From Pseudomonas nitroreducens (GTDB lineage: Bacteria > Pseudomonadota > Gammaproteobacteria > Pseudomonadales > Pseudomonadaceae), in assembly GCF_014204515.1 (NCBI RefSeq), contig NZ_JACHLI010000044.1, forward strand, positions 2,549 through 48,547: a stretch of 45,999 nt of DNA, in the 5' to 3' direction. A program made the translations under genes and the position numbers. Under the pieces are notes generated by a model. The model searched no databases, had not been told where the DNA came from, and saw only the letters and a program-made list of their open reading frames with translations. Of this stretch, positions 26,020-34,949 are shown piece after piece (the stretch's first letter is position 1; each line of letters opens with the position of its first letter).

Positions 26020-27015
26020 ACGGTCATCTGGCCACTCATTCCACGAGCATTCGGCCACCGATTCCACGGTGATGCGACCACCCGATCAGGCAGGCAGCCA
26101 CGTCGCATTTATCCATGCGTGAGATTCGTGAGCTACTGCGCCTCAAATTCGAGATCGGCCTATCATCTCGCCAGATTGCTTCCAGTGTGCAGGTTGGTCG
26201 TGCCACCGTCGGCGAATACCTCAGCCGCTTAGCCGCCAGCGCGCTCAACTGGCCGTGTGCGCTGTCCGATGTCGAGCTGGTACGCCGGCTGTTTCCCTCG
26301 GCCCCAGTGCTGCCCAGCGAGCAGCGGCCAAAGCCAGACTCGGCCTAGGTGCATGCCGAGTTGCGCAGGCCTGGCGTGATCCTGATGTTGCTCTGGCAGG
26401 AGGATCGTCTGAGCCAGCGGCAAGGCTCCCACTGCAGTTGGTTCTGCGAGCACTACCGGGAGTGGGCTGGCAAGCTCGATCTGGTGATGCCCCAGGAGCA
26501 TCGTGCCGGAGAGAAGTTATTTGCCGACTACGCTAGCCAGACGGTGCCGGTGATTGACCGCCACAGCGGCGAGATCCGATAGGCGCAGGTGTTTGTCGTG
26601 GTGCTCGGGACTTCCAGCTACACCTTCGCCGAGACCACCTGGTCACAGCAGTTGCCGGACGGATTAGGCCCCCATGCGCGCTGCCTCGCTTTTCTAGGTG
26701 GGTTGCCGACGATCGTGGTGCCGGACAACCTGCGCAGCGCGGAGAGCAAGAGCCGTCGCTACGAGCCGGACATCAACTCCAGCTATCGTGACGTGGCTGA
26801 GCACTACGGTGCGGCGGTGGTGTCGGCGCTGGCCCGAAAACCACGTGACAGGGCCAAGGCCGAGGTCGGCGTGCAGTTGGTCGAACGCTGGGGCGCTCGC
26901 AGCGCTGCGCGACCGTCGGTTTTTCTCCTTGGGCGAACTCAACAGTGCCATTGCGGTGCTGCTGGAGCGACTCAGTCGACAGCCATTTCGCAAGCTGCCA
27001 GGCTCCCGGCAATCC
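26020..27015 (+). mobile_element. IS21-family element, left part with broken istA
   Basis: The left end carries the repeated ATTCCACG..TGGCCAC motifs (about 26016-26085) typical of Pseudomonas IS21-type ends. The istA gene starts at 26115. The right part, including istB, is replaced by an IS3-family element that begins at 27016. Confidence 0.75.
26115..27015 (+). pseudogene. IS21-family IstA transposase, broken
   Basis: Starts MREIRELLRLKFEIGLSSRQIA (helix-turn-helix) and continues through LPSEQRPKPDSA to a TAG at 26346. It resumes as HAELRRPGVILMLLWQEDRLS..FCEHYREWAGKLDLVM, then GEKLFADYASQTVPVIDRHSGEI, a second TAG at 26581, then QVFVVVLGTSSYTFAETTWSQQLPDGLG and VVPDNLRSA. A frameshift near 26880 moves the end (DRRFFSLGELNSAIAVLLERLS) to another frame. 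At least two stops and one frameshift, so not functional. Confidence 0.85.
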
Positions 27016-27074
27016 TGACCCTGCCTCGTTTCCGCGTACATCAAGTCATGCAGCCAAGCGTGCATTCTACCATG

Positions 27075-27915
27075 CGACAGGCGCAAGGAATCCGTTAGCT
27101 GAGTGCAAGCGCTGCCGGTTGTACCAGCCCTCGATCCAATTGACGATGTCCAGCCTGGCCTGCGCCCGTGTTTCGTAGCGTACCTAGTAGATGCGTTCGA
27201 ACTTCAGGGTCTTAAAGAAACTCTCCATCGGCGCGTTGTCCCAGGCGTTGGCCTTCCTGCTCATGGACATTGTGATACCCAGGTCAGCCGCCAATGCCTG
27301 GTGCCGGCCGCTGGCATACTGCGACCCACGGTCGGTATGCACCATCAGGCCCTTGCCCGCTTGCGTTGCTACCAGGCCGATTGCAGCGCGGCGCACACCA
27401 AGGTCGCATCGATGGCGTCGGACATCGACCAGCCTGCGATCCGCCTGCCCGCCAAGTCCATCACCGCCGCCAAGTACAACCAGCCCTCGCGGGTGGGCAC
27501 GTACGTGATGTCGGCCACCCAGGCCTGATCGCGCTGCCAGCCATCGAAGCGCCGATCCAGCAGGTTCGGGGCCACCGGCAGGCGGTGCGCCGAGTGAGTG
27601 GTCACCACGAACGGCCTTCTGTATACCGGCCTCAAACCTTGGCGCCGCAGGCTCTTGCGAACCCGCTCGGCGCTGACAATCTGACCCTGCTGGCGTAGCC
27701 TCTGGACGATTCGAGGACGACCATAGCTGCGGCGACTGGTCTGGTGGATGGCAGCAACCTTGGCATCCAGTGCCTGATTAGCTTACGCCCTGGGGCTGAG
27801 CGGACGAACACGCCACTGACAATAGCCACTTCGTGAGACGCCCAACACGCGACACAACTAGCTGACGGAGTACTGATCGCGATGCTTGTCGATCCAGGCG
27901 TACTTCATCGCGACA
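27075..27915 (-). pseudogene. IS3-family transposase OrfB, broken
   Basis: Minus-strand fragments in order: KYAWIDKHRDQYSVS then a stop, LCRVLGVSRSGY, a second stop after LSPRA, LRRQGLRPVYRRPFVVTTHSAH..WVADITYVPTREGWLYLAAVMDLAGR (first catalytic Asp), a frameshift, GLMVHTDRGSQYAS (second Asp), NAWDNAPMESFFKTLKFERIY (Glu), a stop, and WIEGWYNRQRLHSA. All DDE residues can still be found, but two internal stops and frameshifts make it inactive. Confidence 0.85.
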
Positions 27916-28219
27916 CCTTGGCGAAGTACGCCGTCGCTTTTCGTAGGATTTCTACATCCAGCTTCGCTTCGGCCAATTCCCTACGCAGGCGGCTGTTCTC
28001 GGCCTCCAACTCGCTGACGGGGCGCCGTGCAGGCGCCTCACTCGCTGTGCTACCAGCAACCGCCGAGGCAACGCTCCGCCTGGACCAATTCCCCACCGTG
28101 GCCACCGGCACGCCAAGGCGCCGTGCCGCTTCGTGACCACCCACCGAGGCTGCTAGCCTGACCGCCTCAGCCTTGAATTCCTCTGTGTACCGCCTCTTGG
28201 GCAACCTGCCTTCTTTCAT
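27905..28219 (-). CDS. IS3-family transposase OrfA
   Basis: Reads MKEGRLPKRRYTEEFKAEAVRLA..GGHEAARRLGVPVATVGNWSRR (helix-turn-helix), then a leucine zipper ELEAENSRLRRELAEAKLDVEILRKATAYFA. It is a full-length DNA-binding OrfA, about 104 residues. The ATG at 28219 overlaps the stop of the yehQ-like reading frame (ATGA). In an intact IS3 element OrfA and OrfB are joined by frameshifting; OrfB is damaged here. Confidence 0.8.
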   Translation of the reverse strand: MKEGRLPKRRYTEEFKAEAVRLAASVGGHEAARRLGVPVATVGNWSRRSVASAVAGSTASEAPARRPVSELEAENSRLRRELAEAKLDVEILRKATAYFAKVSR

Positions 28220-30291
28220 CTCGATTCTCCGTACCTGTGAAGTTTCCAACTTCTTGCTGTACGTGAAATCGAGGCAGGGTCAAGTGCCAGAAGGCGGTTC
28301 ATGAGATGGCTGGTCGTCAGCAGTGCGTTGGGCGTGATTTCCCTGGCTTCGGCCAATCTTCGCAGATGCTCTGCGAGCAGTTCGACACCGGCGCTTTCCG
28401 CCAAACTGCGTTGATGGAGCAGGGTGTCGCGTTGGTACTCGGAGAGTTGCCGGCGGCCGCAACTGGCCAGGCTTTCCAGGACATCCAGCGCCGGTTCGAC
28501 CAGGCGCATGGCGAGGCTGGGCGGCTCGATGAAGGCGGCGGCGTCCGCCTTGCGCTCGAACAGTCGCTGGATGCGCTCGAGAAAGCGTCGGTTGAGGCTC
28601 AGCCCGCCGCGCATCGTGGCTTCGAAGTCCAGCGACAGGCAGCGCAGTTCGCCCTTGTCGCGAATCAGCAAGGCCAGTGGCTCCAGGCGCCGGCGCCGGC
28701 CATCGAGCCAGGGGTGCACCAGTACGGCACGGATGTCGTCGCGGGCCTTCTGCACGCGTTCCAGGTTGTCCAGGCGCTGGCGCCTCTCCAGCGTGCAGGG
28801 CAATTGCAGTTCCAGGCGATTGTTCTGGGCGTCCAGCAAGGTCCAGCGCAGCACTTGCCGGGTTTCGTCCAGCAGCGCTTCCTCGCAATGGCTCGGCCGC
28901 AGCAGCAGGGCGGTGGGAAGGTCGGCACCGAGGGTGGCGCTGGCTTCGAACAGTGCGGCCAGTTGCTGCCAGTCAGCGATTCCCAGGCCGTCGATACGCG
29001 GGTCGTCGGCTGGCCAGCGCGGCAGGGGGTGCCCATGGCCTTCGCCGTTCGCTGCCAGGCGGCCGTCATCGGCCTGACGAGGCGCTTCCAGGCGCAGCGG
29101 TGATTGGCATAGCCGTTCGGGGGTGGATTTCCACAAGGATTGCTGGGCCCAGACGCTATCACGCTGGAAGCTGGTATCGTTTCCGTCCGGCCGAGCCAGG
29201 CTGACTTCGCGTACCTCGCTCTCCTGGCTGTCCCAGAATGCCAGGGTCAGCCCGCGGGCGCCGCCGGGTGTCGTCCACCAGTGCGCGCCCAGCGGCAGCA
29301 GGTCGAGGCTGGCGCCGGGCTGGTAGGTGCGCCGCAAGCGGCCGCGCAGGGCCGGCAGGCGGGTTTCGTCGGCGCACCGCAGGGCCAGGCACAACGCCTG
29401 CACCAGGGCCATCTGCATCAGGCTTTCGCGTTCGCTGCTGTGGTCGTCGCGCCTGGCCAGGCATTCGACCTGTCCACCCAGGGTGCGCAGGTGGCCAGCC
29501 AGGCGTGGTAAGCCTTCGGTGCGTGCCGAGAGGTTGAGCATGCGCAGTTGCACCGCGCTGGCCGAGCTGACGTGGGACAGCCCCTGGCGTAGCAGTTCGC
29601 CCAGCAGTTGCTCAATGGCATCGAGCAGGTGGGCTTCGGTCTGGGACAGGCGCAGCGGATCGGTAGCTGGCGTTTCGCTCGTATCCGTCCATGTCCAGGC
29701 GCGTTCCTGATTCTGGAATAGCAGCGCCAGGGTTGCAAGGTGCAGCCCTTTGCGCTCGTTCTCGCGGCTTTCCGAGAGCATGCCGGCGAAACCGCCACCG
29801 GCCAGGTAGAGGACCTCGCAGGAGATCGCCGGCAGTGCCAGGACTAGGCGCCGGCCCTCGCTCCGGTAATCCGCCCGGCCCAATTCTTCACACCATTGTC
29901 GCGCCTTGCGGCTGGCCACTTTGCCGGCCTGCTTCTGCAGTTGCTGCGGGTCGAGGGCGAGCGCTTCGTTCAGGGCGAGATTGACGTCTTCATGCTCCGC
30001 CTGTGCCGCGGGTGCTTCGTCCTCTTGTTGGCGTAGCCAAAGCACCGCCGCAAGGATGTGCTTGCAACAGCCGGTGGCCGGGCAGGTACAGCGCGCGGCG
30101 TCGATGCCGGTCTGGTCCAGGCTTACCTGCTGGCCGTCGGTTTCGATCAGGCCACCCTGTTCGCTCTGTTTCAGCCAGGCCAGTTTGCCGGCTTCCACAT
30201 CCTTGCCGGCGCGGCGCAGAAGGCCAGCGTTGGCCAATACTTCCAGCGCATTGTCGTCGTAACTGAGGTAGCGCTGTCGCCAACTGCTCAT
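28216..30291 (-). CDS. yehQ: SWIM zinc-finger protein, last gene of the yeh-type operon, 3' end fused to IS
   Basis: A 691-residue product. The start at 30291 overlaps the preceding stop as ATGA. The SWIM zinc-binding motif is CTCPATGCCKH, with Cys68, Cys70, Cys76 and His78, followed by ILAAVLWLRQQ. SWIM domains bind zinc and usually DNA or protein. The rest is alpha-helical without known motifs and corresponds to E. coli YehQ in position and type. The last 22 or so residues (DPASISRTARSWKLHRYGESR) are encoded by the end of the IS3-family element that starts at 28282, so the natural C-terminus is lost or altered. How much is missing cannot be seen from here. It forms one unit with the VWA gene and probably acts with it. 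Confidence 0.75.
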   Translation of the reverse strand: MSSWRQRYLSYDDNALEVLANAGLLRRAGKDVEAGKLAWLKQSEQGGLIETDGQQVSLDQTGIDAARCTCPATGCCKHILAAVLWLRQQEDEAPAAQAEHEDVNLALNEALALDPQQLQKQAGKVASRKARQWCEELGRADYRSEGRRLVLALPAISCEVLYLAGGGFAGMLSESRENERKGLHLATLALLFQNQERAWTWTDTSETPATDPLRLSQTEAHLLDAIEQLLGELLRQGLSHVSSASAVQLRMLNLSARTEGLPRLAGHLRTLGGQVECLARRDDHSSERESLMQMALVQALCLALRCADETRLPALRGRLRRTYQPGASLDLLPLGAHWWTTPGGARGLTLAFWDSQESEVREVSLARPDGNDTSFQRDSVWAQQSLWKSTPERLCQSPLRLEAPRQADDGRLAANGEGHGHPLPRWPADDPRIDGLGIADWQQLAALFEASATLGADLPTALLLRPSHCEEALLDETRQVLRWTLLDAQNNRLELQLPCTLERRQRLDNLERVQKARDDIRAVLVHPWLDGRRRRLEPLALLIRDKGELRCLSLDFEATMRGGLSLNRRFLERIQRLFERKADAAAFIEPPSLAMRLVEPALDVLESLASCGRRQLSEYQRDTLLHQRSLAESAGVELLAEHLRRLAEAREITPNALLTTSHLMNRLLALDPASISRTARSWKLHRYGESR

Positions 30292-31412
30292 TGCATCACC
30301 TCCGCCAGCCACTGGGCGAAGTGTTCCGGCGTCAGTGCGGCGATCTGCATGCCCCGGGCGGCCAGGCGCTTGCCCATGCTCGGGTCGTACACGGGCTGGG
30401 CGCGGTCGTCGAGGGCGGCGAGACCCAGCAGCTTCACCCGCGCCTGATGGAGGCGCGTCACGCTGCCCAGCAGCGGGCCGACGGCAGCGCCTTCCTCGAA
30501 ATCGCTGATCAGGGTCAGAACGGTGCGTTGCGGGTTTTCCACCAGTTGCTCGCAATAGCGCAGAGCCTTGCCGATGTCGGTGCCGCCACCCAGTTGCACG
30601 GTGAGCAGCACTTCCACTGGGTTGTCTGCCAGGTGGCTGAGGTCCACCACCTGGGTATCGAACAGCACCAGGCGCACCCGTACGCTGGGCAGGCTGGCGA
30701 GGATGCTGGCACAGATGGCGCTGTACATCACCGAGTCGAGCATCGAGCCGCTCTGGTCGACGCAGAGAATGATGTCCCACGGCAATTGCCGGCGTACTCG
30801 CGCGTTGAAGCGCGGTGACTCGATCAGCAGGCGCTGGCGGTGCGGGTCGTAGTGCTTGAGGTTGGCGGCGATGGTGGCGCGCCAGTCGAAGTTCTGCGCG
30901 CTTTTGATCATCGAGCGGCGGAAACGGTTGCGCCGTCCGTGCAGGGCATTGGTGAAGGTGTTACGCAGGCGCTGGAGGATTTCCTCGACCACCTGGGCGA
31001 TAAGCCGGCGCACCGCGTCACGGGTGTCGGCGCCCAGCCGGCCGCGCACACTGAGCAGCGCCTTGGCCAGCGCCGGGGTCGGTTCGAGGGTAGACAGGCT
31101 GCGCGGGTCGGTCAGCAGTTCGCTGATTTCATAGCGCTCGATGGCCTGCACCTGCAGGCGCTCGAAGGTGGACTGGGGGAACAGCTTGCGCGCCTGTTCC
31201 AGCCAGTTCAGCGCTTTCAGCTGGCTGGGGTCTAGCGATCCGCCGCGACCGCCCTGGCGGTGACCGCGGCGCTGGTATTCGCGGTTGTAGAGGTAGTCGA
31301 GGGTTCTGTCGATCTGTGCGTCGCCTTCGCCGAACTCGGCCTGGTGCAAGGCGCGATCGGCGTAGCGGCCGAGGATCAGGCGCCAGCGGCGGGCATTTTC
31401 CAACTCAGTCAT
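30288..31412 (-). CDS. yehP: VWA-domain (CoxE-like) protein
   Basis: A 374-residue protein. The start at 31412 has GGAGG six bases upstream and lies within the end of the DUF5682 gene (8-base overlap); an earlier ATG (31445) has no such site. The N-terminal 200 residues are helical and charged. Residues of about 210-370 form a von Willebrand A domain with an intact metal-ion site: DQSGSM (Asp219, Ser221, Ser223), Thr278 in GGGTDIGKAL and Asp304 in ISDFEEG. VWA proteins of this type partner with MoxR AAA+ ATPases, which they help direct to targets. It matches E. coli YehP in order and size. Confidence 0.85.
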   Translation of the reverse strand: MTELENARRWRLILGRYADRALHQAEFGEGDAQIDRTLDYLYNREYQRRGHRQGGRGGSLDPSQLKALNWLEQARKLFPQSTFERLQVQAIERYEISELLTDPRSLSTLEPTPALAKALLSVRGRLGADTRDAVRRLIAQVVEEILQRLRNTFTNALHGRRNRFRRSMIKSAQNFDWRATIAANLKHYDPHRQRLLIESPRFNARVRRQLPWDIILCVDQSGSMLDSVMYSAICASILASLPSVRVRLVLFDTQVVDLSHLADNPVEVLLTVQLGGGTDIGKALRYCEQLVENPQRTVLTLISDFEEGAAVGPLLGSVTRLHQARVKLLGLAALDDRAQPVYDPSMGKRLAARGMQIAALTPEHFAQWLAEVMQ

Positions 31413-33855
31413 GGCGTGCCTCCTGGGCCCAGTCCAGCAGGACATCGCGCTCCAGTGAGCGATTGAGCGCCAATTGCAGTTCGGCGCCGGCCAGCAGGTC
31501 GGCGCTGTCGAGTTCGTAGTGGGTATGCTCCAGCACGCCGGCGCCCAGGCCGTTGAGAGCCGCCAGGCTGTCGGCCAGGCGCCCGGTTTCCTGGGGCTTC
31601 AGGCGAGTGAAGGTGAGGCGCAGGTCGGGCAGGTGGCGGACGAAGGTTGTCTCGTCCCAGCCGGCGACCAGCGCATTGAGCGCCGGCGCCAGGCTTTCCG
31701 CGCGCAGGATCAGCTCCGGGGCGGCCTGGAGCAGGCCGCCGAGGAAACGCACCGCCTGCTCGCTGTCGGCGCCGGGACCGAAGCGCTGTTGCAGCGCCAG
31801 GGTCAACTGCGCATCGTCGCAGCGCCCATCGAGATAGCGCAGCGCCTGGAGCGCACCGGCCAGCCCCGGTGGCGCCAAGGGCAGTAGGCGTTCGAGGGCG
31901 ACGGGCAAGAGTTCTTCTGGCAGTTCCAGTCCGGCCTGGCTGGTCCCCAGACTGAGGAGCTCGCGCAGGCCAAGTAGGGCGTTGATGGCGGCGCCTTCCT
32001 GTTCGGTCGGGCAGTGTTCGAGGCCCGGCAGGAGGAACATCGCGCTGGGCAGGATGCGCTGCAGCAGCGCCGGCAGTTCCGCGTGGCCGTCCAAGCCCAG
32101 CAGTTCACGGCCGCGCCAGAGGTGCAGCAGGCGTTGGCCGCAGGTCACCACCGAGGTCAGCTCCGGGTCCTCCTCCAGGTGTTCGGCGAGGCGCTCGTAC
32201 AGACGTGGCAACTGGTCGCTCAAACCGATGGCGCCGGCGCGGGCCAGGAGCTGTACGGCGCGGCCAGCACTGCGGCCCTGTCCGTGCTCCTGCAGGGCGC
32301 GCTCCTCGTCGAGCAGGCTGCGCAAGGCTACCTCGCGCAACGTGCTGCCACGTTCGGCGCATTCGATCAGGCGTGCCTCGACCACAGGCGACCAGGCGTA
32401 CTCCCACTCTTCGAACAGCAGGTCGAGGCCACTGCCATTGATGAAGTCCGGCCCGCCCTGGTGCTTGGCGAAGCGGCTGTCGAGGTAGCTCATCAGGTGC
32501 AGGAAGCGGCTGCGCTCGCGGTGCCGGGGCTTGCGGTACAGGTCTAGACGGGCACGCCGGGGCAGGCTGTCGCTGAGGTCCAGGCGATGCTGCAAGGCCA
32601 GGCATCGTGCTTCCTCCACCAGCGGCGGGGCGAGGGTGGAAGAAGGGATGTCGCCCAGCCGGTTGCCGCCCAGATGTTTTTTCACCGCATCGAGGAACGG
32701 CCCCTGGCCATTGCCCAGTTCGCCCTTGACGAAGCAGGAGTGAATGGCGTCGAGCAGGTCGTAGCGGCCGGGCCCCGGATGACCGCGCAAGCGGGCCAGG
32801 CCGGCCGCCTGTTCGGCGGCATTGCTGACGCTGGCGAAGGTCAGCGCATCGGCCAGTTGCTGTGCGCGGGTTTGCGCGGCGATGGCGCTGAGCAGGTCGG
32901 TAGCGATGTGTTGCCGCGTCAGCGGGCCGGCTTGCTCGTCGAGCAGTGCGTCCCAGATGCGTTGATGATAGGCCGGTGAAGGCATGCCGGAGGCATAGCC
33001 GTTGAGCGCGTCGAGGCGATCGAAACTGTAGCGGATCAACCAGGCATGGCCGGCCTGCGTGTCCGGGGCGGGCTGATGGGGCGTCGCGGCGTCGGCCAGG
33101 GCCTCCACCAGCGGCAAGGTGTGGAAACCACCGGTCACCACCAGCAGCGGCCCGTCGCAGCGCGCGCGCCAGGCCTGGATGCAGGCGAGCATGTGTGCCT
33201 CGCGGGCGAGCGAGCCTTCGGCGGCGAGCACCTCGTCCTCGTAGTCCAGGCGCGCCATGGCACACCAGGCGAAGGTGTCATCGAACAGCCTGCGCCAATC
33301 AGCCAGGTCCGCGCGGGAGCGCAGTTCGAACAGGTGCTCCCAGAGTTCGTCGTGGTCGCGGCAGTGCGCCTGCTGCGCGAGCGCCGCCAGGTAGTCGCTG
33401 TGCGCCAAGTAACGCTCGGTCATCAGGCTGTGGCTGTGTTCCTGATCCGTCTCGACCTCGGCCTGGCACGACCAGGGCAGGTCGATGAAGGCCAGATGGG
33501 CGCCGAGCCGATGCCCTTCGCGCAGGGCCTGCCATTCCGGTGAGTAGTCGCAGAACGGGAAGAATGCCGATTGCGGGCCGGAATCGGCCTGCGCCGTGCG
33601 GCGCTGCGCGAGGATTGCCAGTGGCGGCCGGCTGCGTGGGTCGAGCAGGTCGGGAATCAGCGCGTCGAAGTCCGCCGGCCCTTCGATCAGCACCGCCGCC
33701 GGCCGTAGTTCCTCAAGGAGCGAACGCAGGGCGAAGGCGCAGGCCGGGCTGTGGTGGCGCAGCGGGGCGAAATGCAGCCCTTGCTCCGCCAACACCTCGC
33801 GTTGTTGGCGAGCCGCGTGCAGGCGCGTGGGCAGGTTCGCCAGGCCCTCGGTCAT
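31405..33855 (-). CDS. yehM: DUF5682-family protein
   Basis: 816 residues from the ATG at 33855, which overlaps the stop of the MoxR gene (ATGA, translational coupling). The N-terminal third has LHFAPLRHHSPACAFALRSLL, AAVLIEGPADFDALIPDLLD and LAFIDLPWSC, later LLVVTGGFHTLPLVEAL, a pattern like EreA/TraB-type erythromycin-esterase-like folds (GHS/H-rich). That likeness is tentative. The rest is helical, rich in Leu, Ala and Arg. No signal peptide. It is the counterpart of E. coli YehM and occurs beside MoxR and VWA genes. Its biochemical activity is, to my knowledge, not established. Confidence 0.75.
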   Translation of the reverse strand: MTEGLANLPTRLHAARQQREVLAEQGLHFAPLRHHSPACAFALRSLLEELRPAAVLIEGPADFDALIPDLLDPRSRPPLAILAQRRTAQADSGPQSAFFPFCDYSPEWQALREGHRLGAHLAFIDLPWSCQAEVETDQEHSHSLMTERYLAHSDYLAALAQQAHCRDHDELWEHLFELRSRADLADWRRLFDDTFAWCAMARLDYEDEVLAAEGSLAREAHMLACIQAWRARCDGPLLVVTGGFHTLPLVEALADAATPHQPAPDTQAGHAWLIRYSFDRLDALNGYASGMPSPAYHQRIWDALLDEQAGPLTRQHIATDLLSAIAAQTRAQQLADALTFASVSNAAEQAAGLARLRGHPGPGRYDLLDAIHSCFVKGELGNGQGPFLDAVKKHLGGNRLGDIPSSTLAPPLVEEARCLALQHRLDLSDSLPRRARLDLYRKPRHRERSRFLHLMSYLDSRFAKHQGGPDFINGSGLDLLFEEWEYAWSPVVEARLIECAERGSTLREVALRSLLDEERALQEHGQGRSAGRAVQLLARAGAIGLSDQLPRLYERLAEHLEEDPELTSVVTCGQRLLHLWRGRELLGLDGHAELPALLQRILPSAMFLLPGLEHCPTEQEGAAINALLGLRELLSLGTSQAGLELPEELLPVALERLLPLAPPGLAGALQALRYLDGRCDDAQLTLALQQRFGPGADSEQAVRFLGGLLQAAPELILRAESLAPALNALVAGWDETTFVRHLPDLRLTFTRLKPQETGRLADSLAALNGLGAGVLEHTHYELDSADLLAGAELQLALNRSLERDVLLDWAQEARHD

Positions 33856-34949
33856 TCCCAGATGCCCTTGCTGGCCTCGAAAAAGCGCTTCCATGACTCG
33901 TCGCGGCGGGCGCGTTCGCGGATCACGCTGTCCAGGTAGTGGCGCATGCGCTTACGGTCGTCGACGTTGTCCTTGAACACCACGCCGAGCAGTTGCCGTG
34001 CCAGTTCTGCCGGGCTCAGCCGGCCATCGCCAAAGTAGCGCGCTTCCAGCGTTGCCGCGTAGGCCACGCTGACCGCCTCGGCGGTGGACATCACCGCTTC
34101 CGGCGCCTTGATCGTGGTGCCTTCGCGGGTGCTGCCGGCGCGCAGTTCCTGGAATACCGTGACCAGCAGGCCGATCACGTCGCGCGGAACCTCGACCTTG
34201 CCGGCATCCGCTGCCAGCTCGCGTTGCAACTGGCGCATCACCAGTTCGATCTCGAAATCGCGGTCGCTGATGGGCCGTACGGTTTCGAAGTTGAAGCGGC
34301 GCTTCAGCGCGGCGGACATTTCATGCACGCCGCGGTCGCGCAGGTTGGCGGTGGCGATCAGGTTGAAGCCCGGCTTCGCCTGCAGCCGGCCGGCGTCACC
34401 GAGCTCGGGGATCATCATCTGCTTTTCCGAGAGCAAGGAGATCAGCACATCCTGGATCTCCGGCGGGCAGCGAGTGATTTCCTCGAAGCGCACCAGCTTG
34501 CCCTGGCTCATCCCCTGGTACAGCGGCGAGCCCACCAACGCGCGCTGGGTCGGGCCTTCGGCGAGCAGCAGGGCGTAGTTCCAGGAGTACTTGATATGGT
34601 CCTCGGTGGTGCCGGCGGTGCCTTGCACAGTGAGCTGCGAATCGCCGCTGATGGCGGCGGCGAGCAGCTCCGAAAGCATCGACTTGGCGGTGCCCGGTTC
34701 ACCGACCAGCATCAGGCCCTGGCGGCCGAGCAGGGTGACGATGGCGCGGTCGACCAGCGCGTCGTCGCCGTAGAACTTGCGGCTGACATCCAGTGCTTCA
34801 TCGCCGAGGATGAAGCGCCGCACCGCACGCGGCGAGCGCATCCAGCCGGGCGGCAGATCGGCGCCTGCCTGTTGGTCGGATTGCTCCAGGCGCTGCAGTT
34901 CCTCTGCATATTGCGCCTCGGCGGCCTGGCGGAGAACGGGGCTTACCAT
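33852..34949 (-). CDS. yehL: MoxR-type AAA+ ATPase
   Basis: 365 residues from the ATG at 34949, which overlaps the end of the DUF4132 gene and has GGAGAAG eight bases upstream. Walker A is GEPGTAKS (83-90). The Walker B region reads VRFEEITRCPPEIQDVLI, with Glu-Glu in place of the usual Asp-Glu. Sensor 1 is IATANLRD (Asn202) and an arginine-finger region is ALKRRFNFE (215-223). MoxR ATPases are ring-forming chaperone-like enzymes that work with VWA proteins, here the product two genes downstream. It matches E. coli YehL. Confidence 0.88.
   Translation of the reverse strand: MVSPVLRQAAEAQYAEELQRLEQSDQQAGADLPPGWMRSPRAVRRFILGDEALDVSRKFYGDDALVDRAIVTLLGRQGLMLVGEPGTAKSMLSELLAAAISGDSQLTVQGTAGTTEDHIKYSWNYALLLAEGPTQRALVGSPLYQGMSQGKLVRFEEITRCPPEIQDVLISLLSEKQMMIPELGDAGRLQAKPGFNLIATANLRDRGVHEMSAALKRRFNFETVRPISDRDFEIELVMRQLQRELAADAGKVEVPRDVIGLLVTVFQELRAGSTREGTTIKAPEAVMSTAEAVSVAYAATLEARYFGDGRLSPAELARQLLGVVFKDNVDDRKRMRHYLDSVIRERARRDESWKRFFEASKGIWE

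Larger units (their letters stand above)
27016..28282 (-). mobile_element. IS3-family element (about 1.27 kb) with clear terminal inverted repeats
   Basis: TGACCCTGCCTCG opens at 27016, and its complement closes at 28282; the 25-base ends agree at about 22 positions. Inside on the minus strand are orfA (intact) and orfB (broken). The flanks (AATCC before, AGTGCC after) show no target-site duplication, and the two sides belong to unrelated genes (IS21 istA on the left, yehQ-like gene on the right). This points to deletion or recombination after insertion. Confidence 0.85.

Noticed and set aside
28306..29103. Plus-strand frames opposite the SWIM and VWA genes
   Set aside because: Gln/Arg/Ala-rich shadows without ribosome binding sites, lying fully within real genes.
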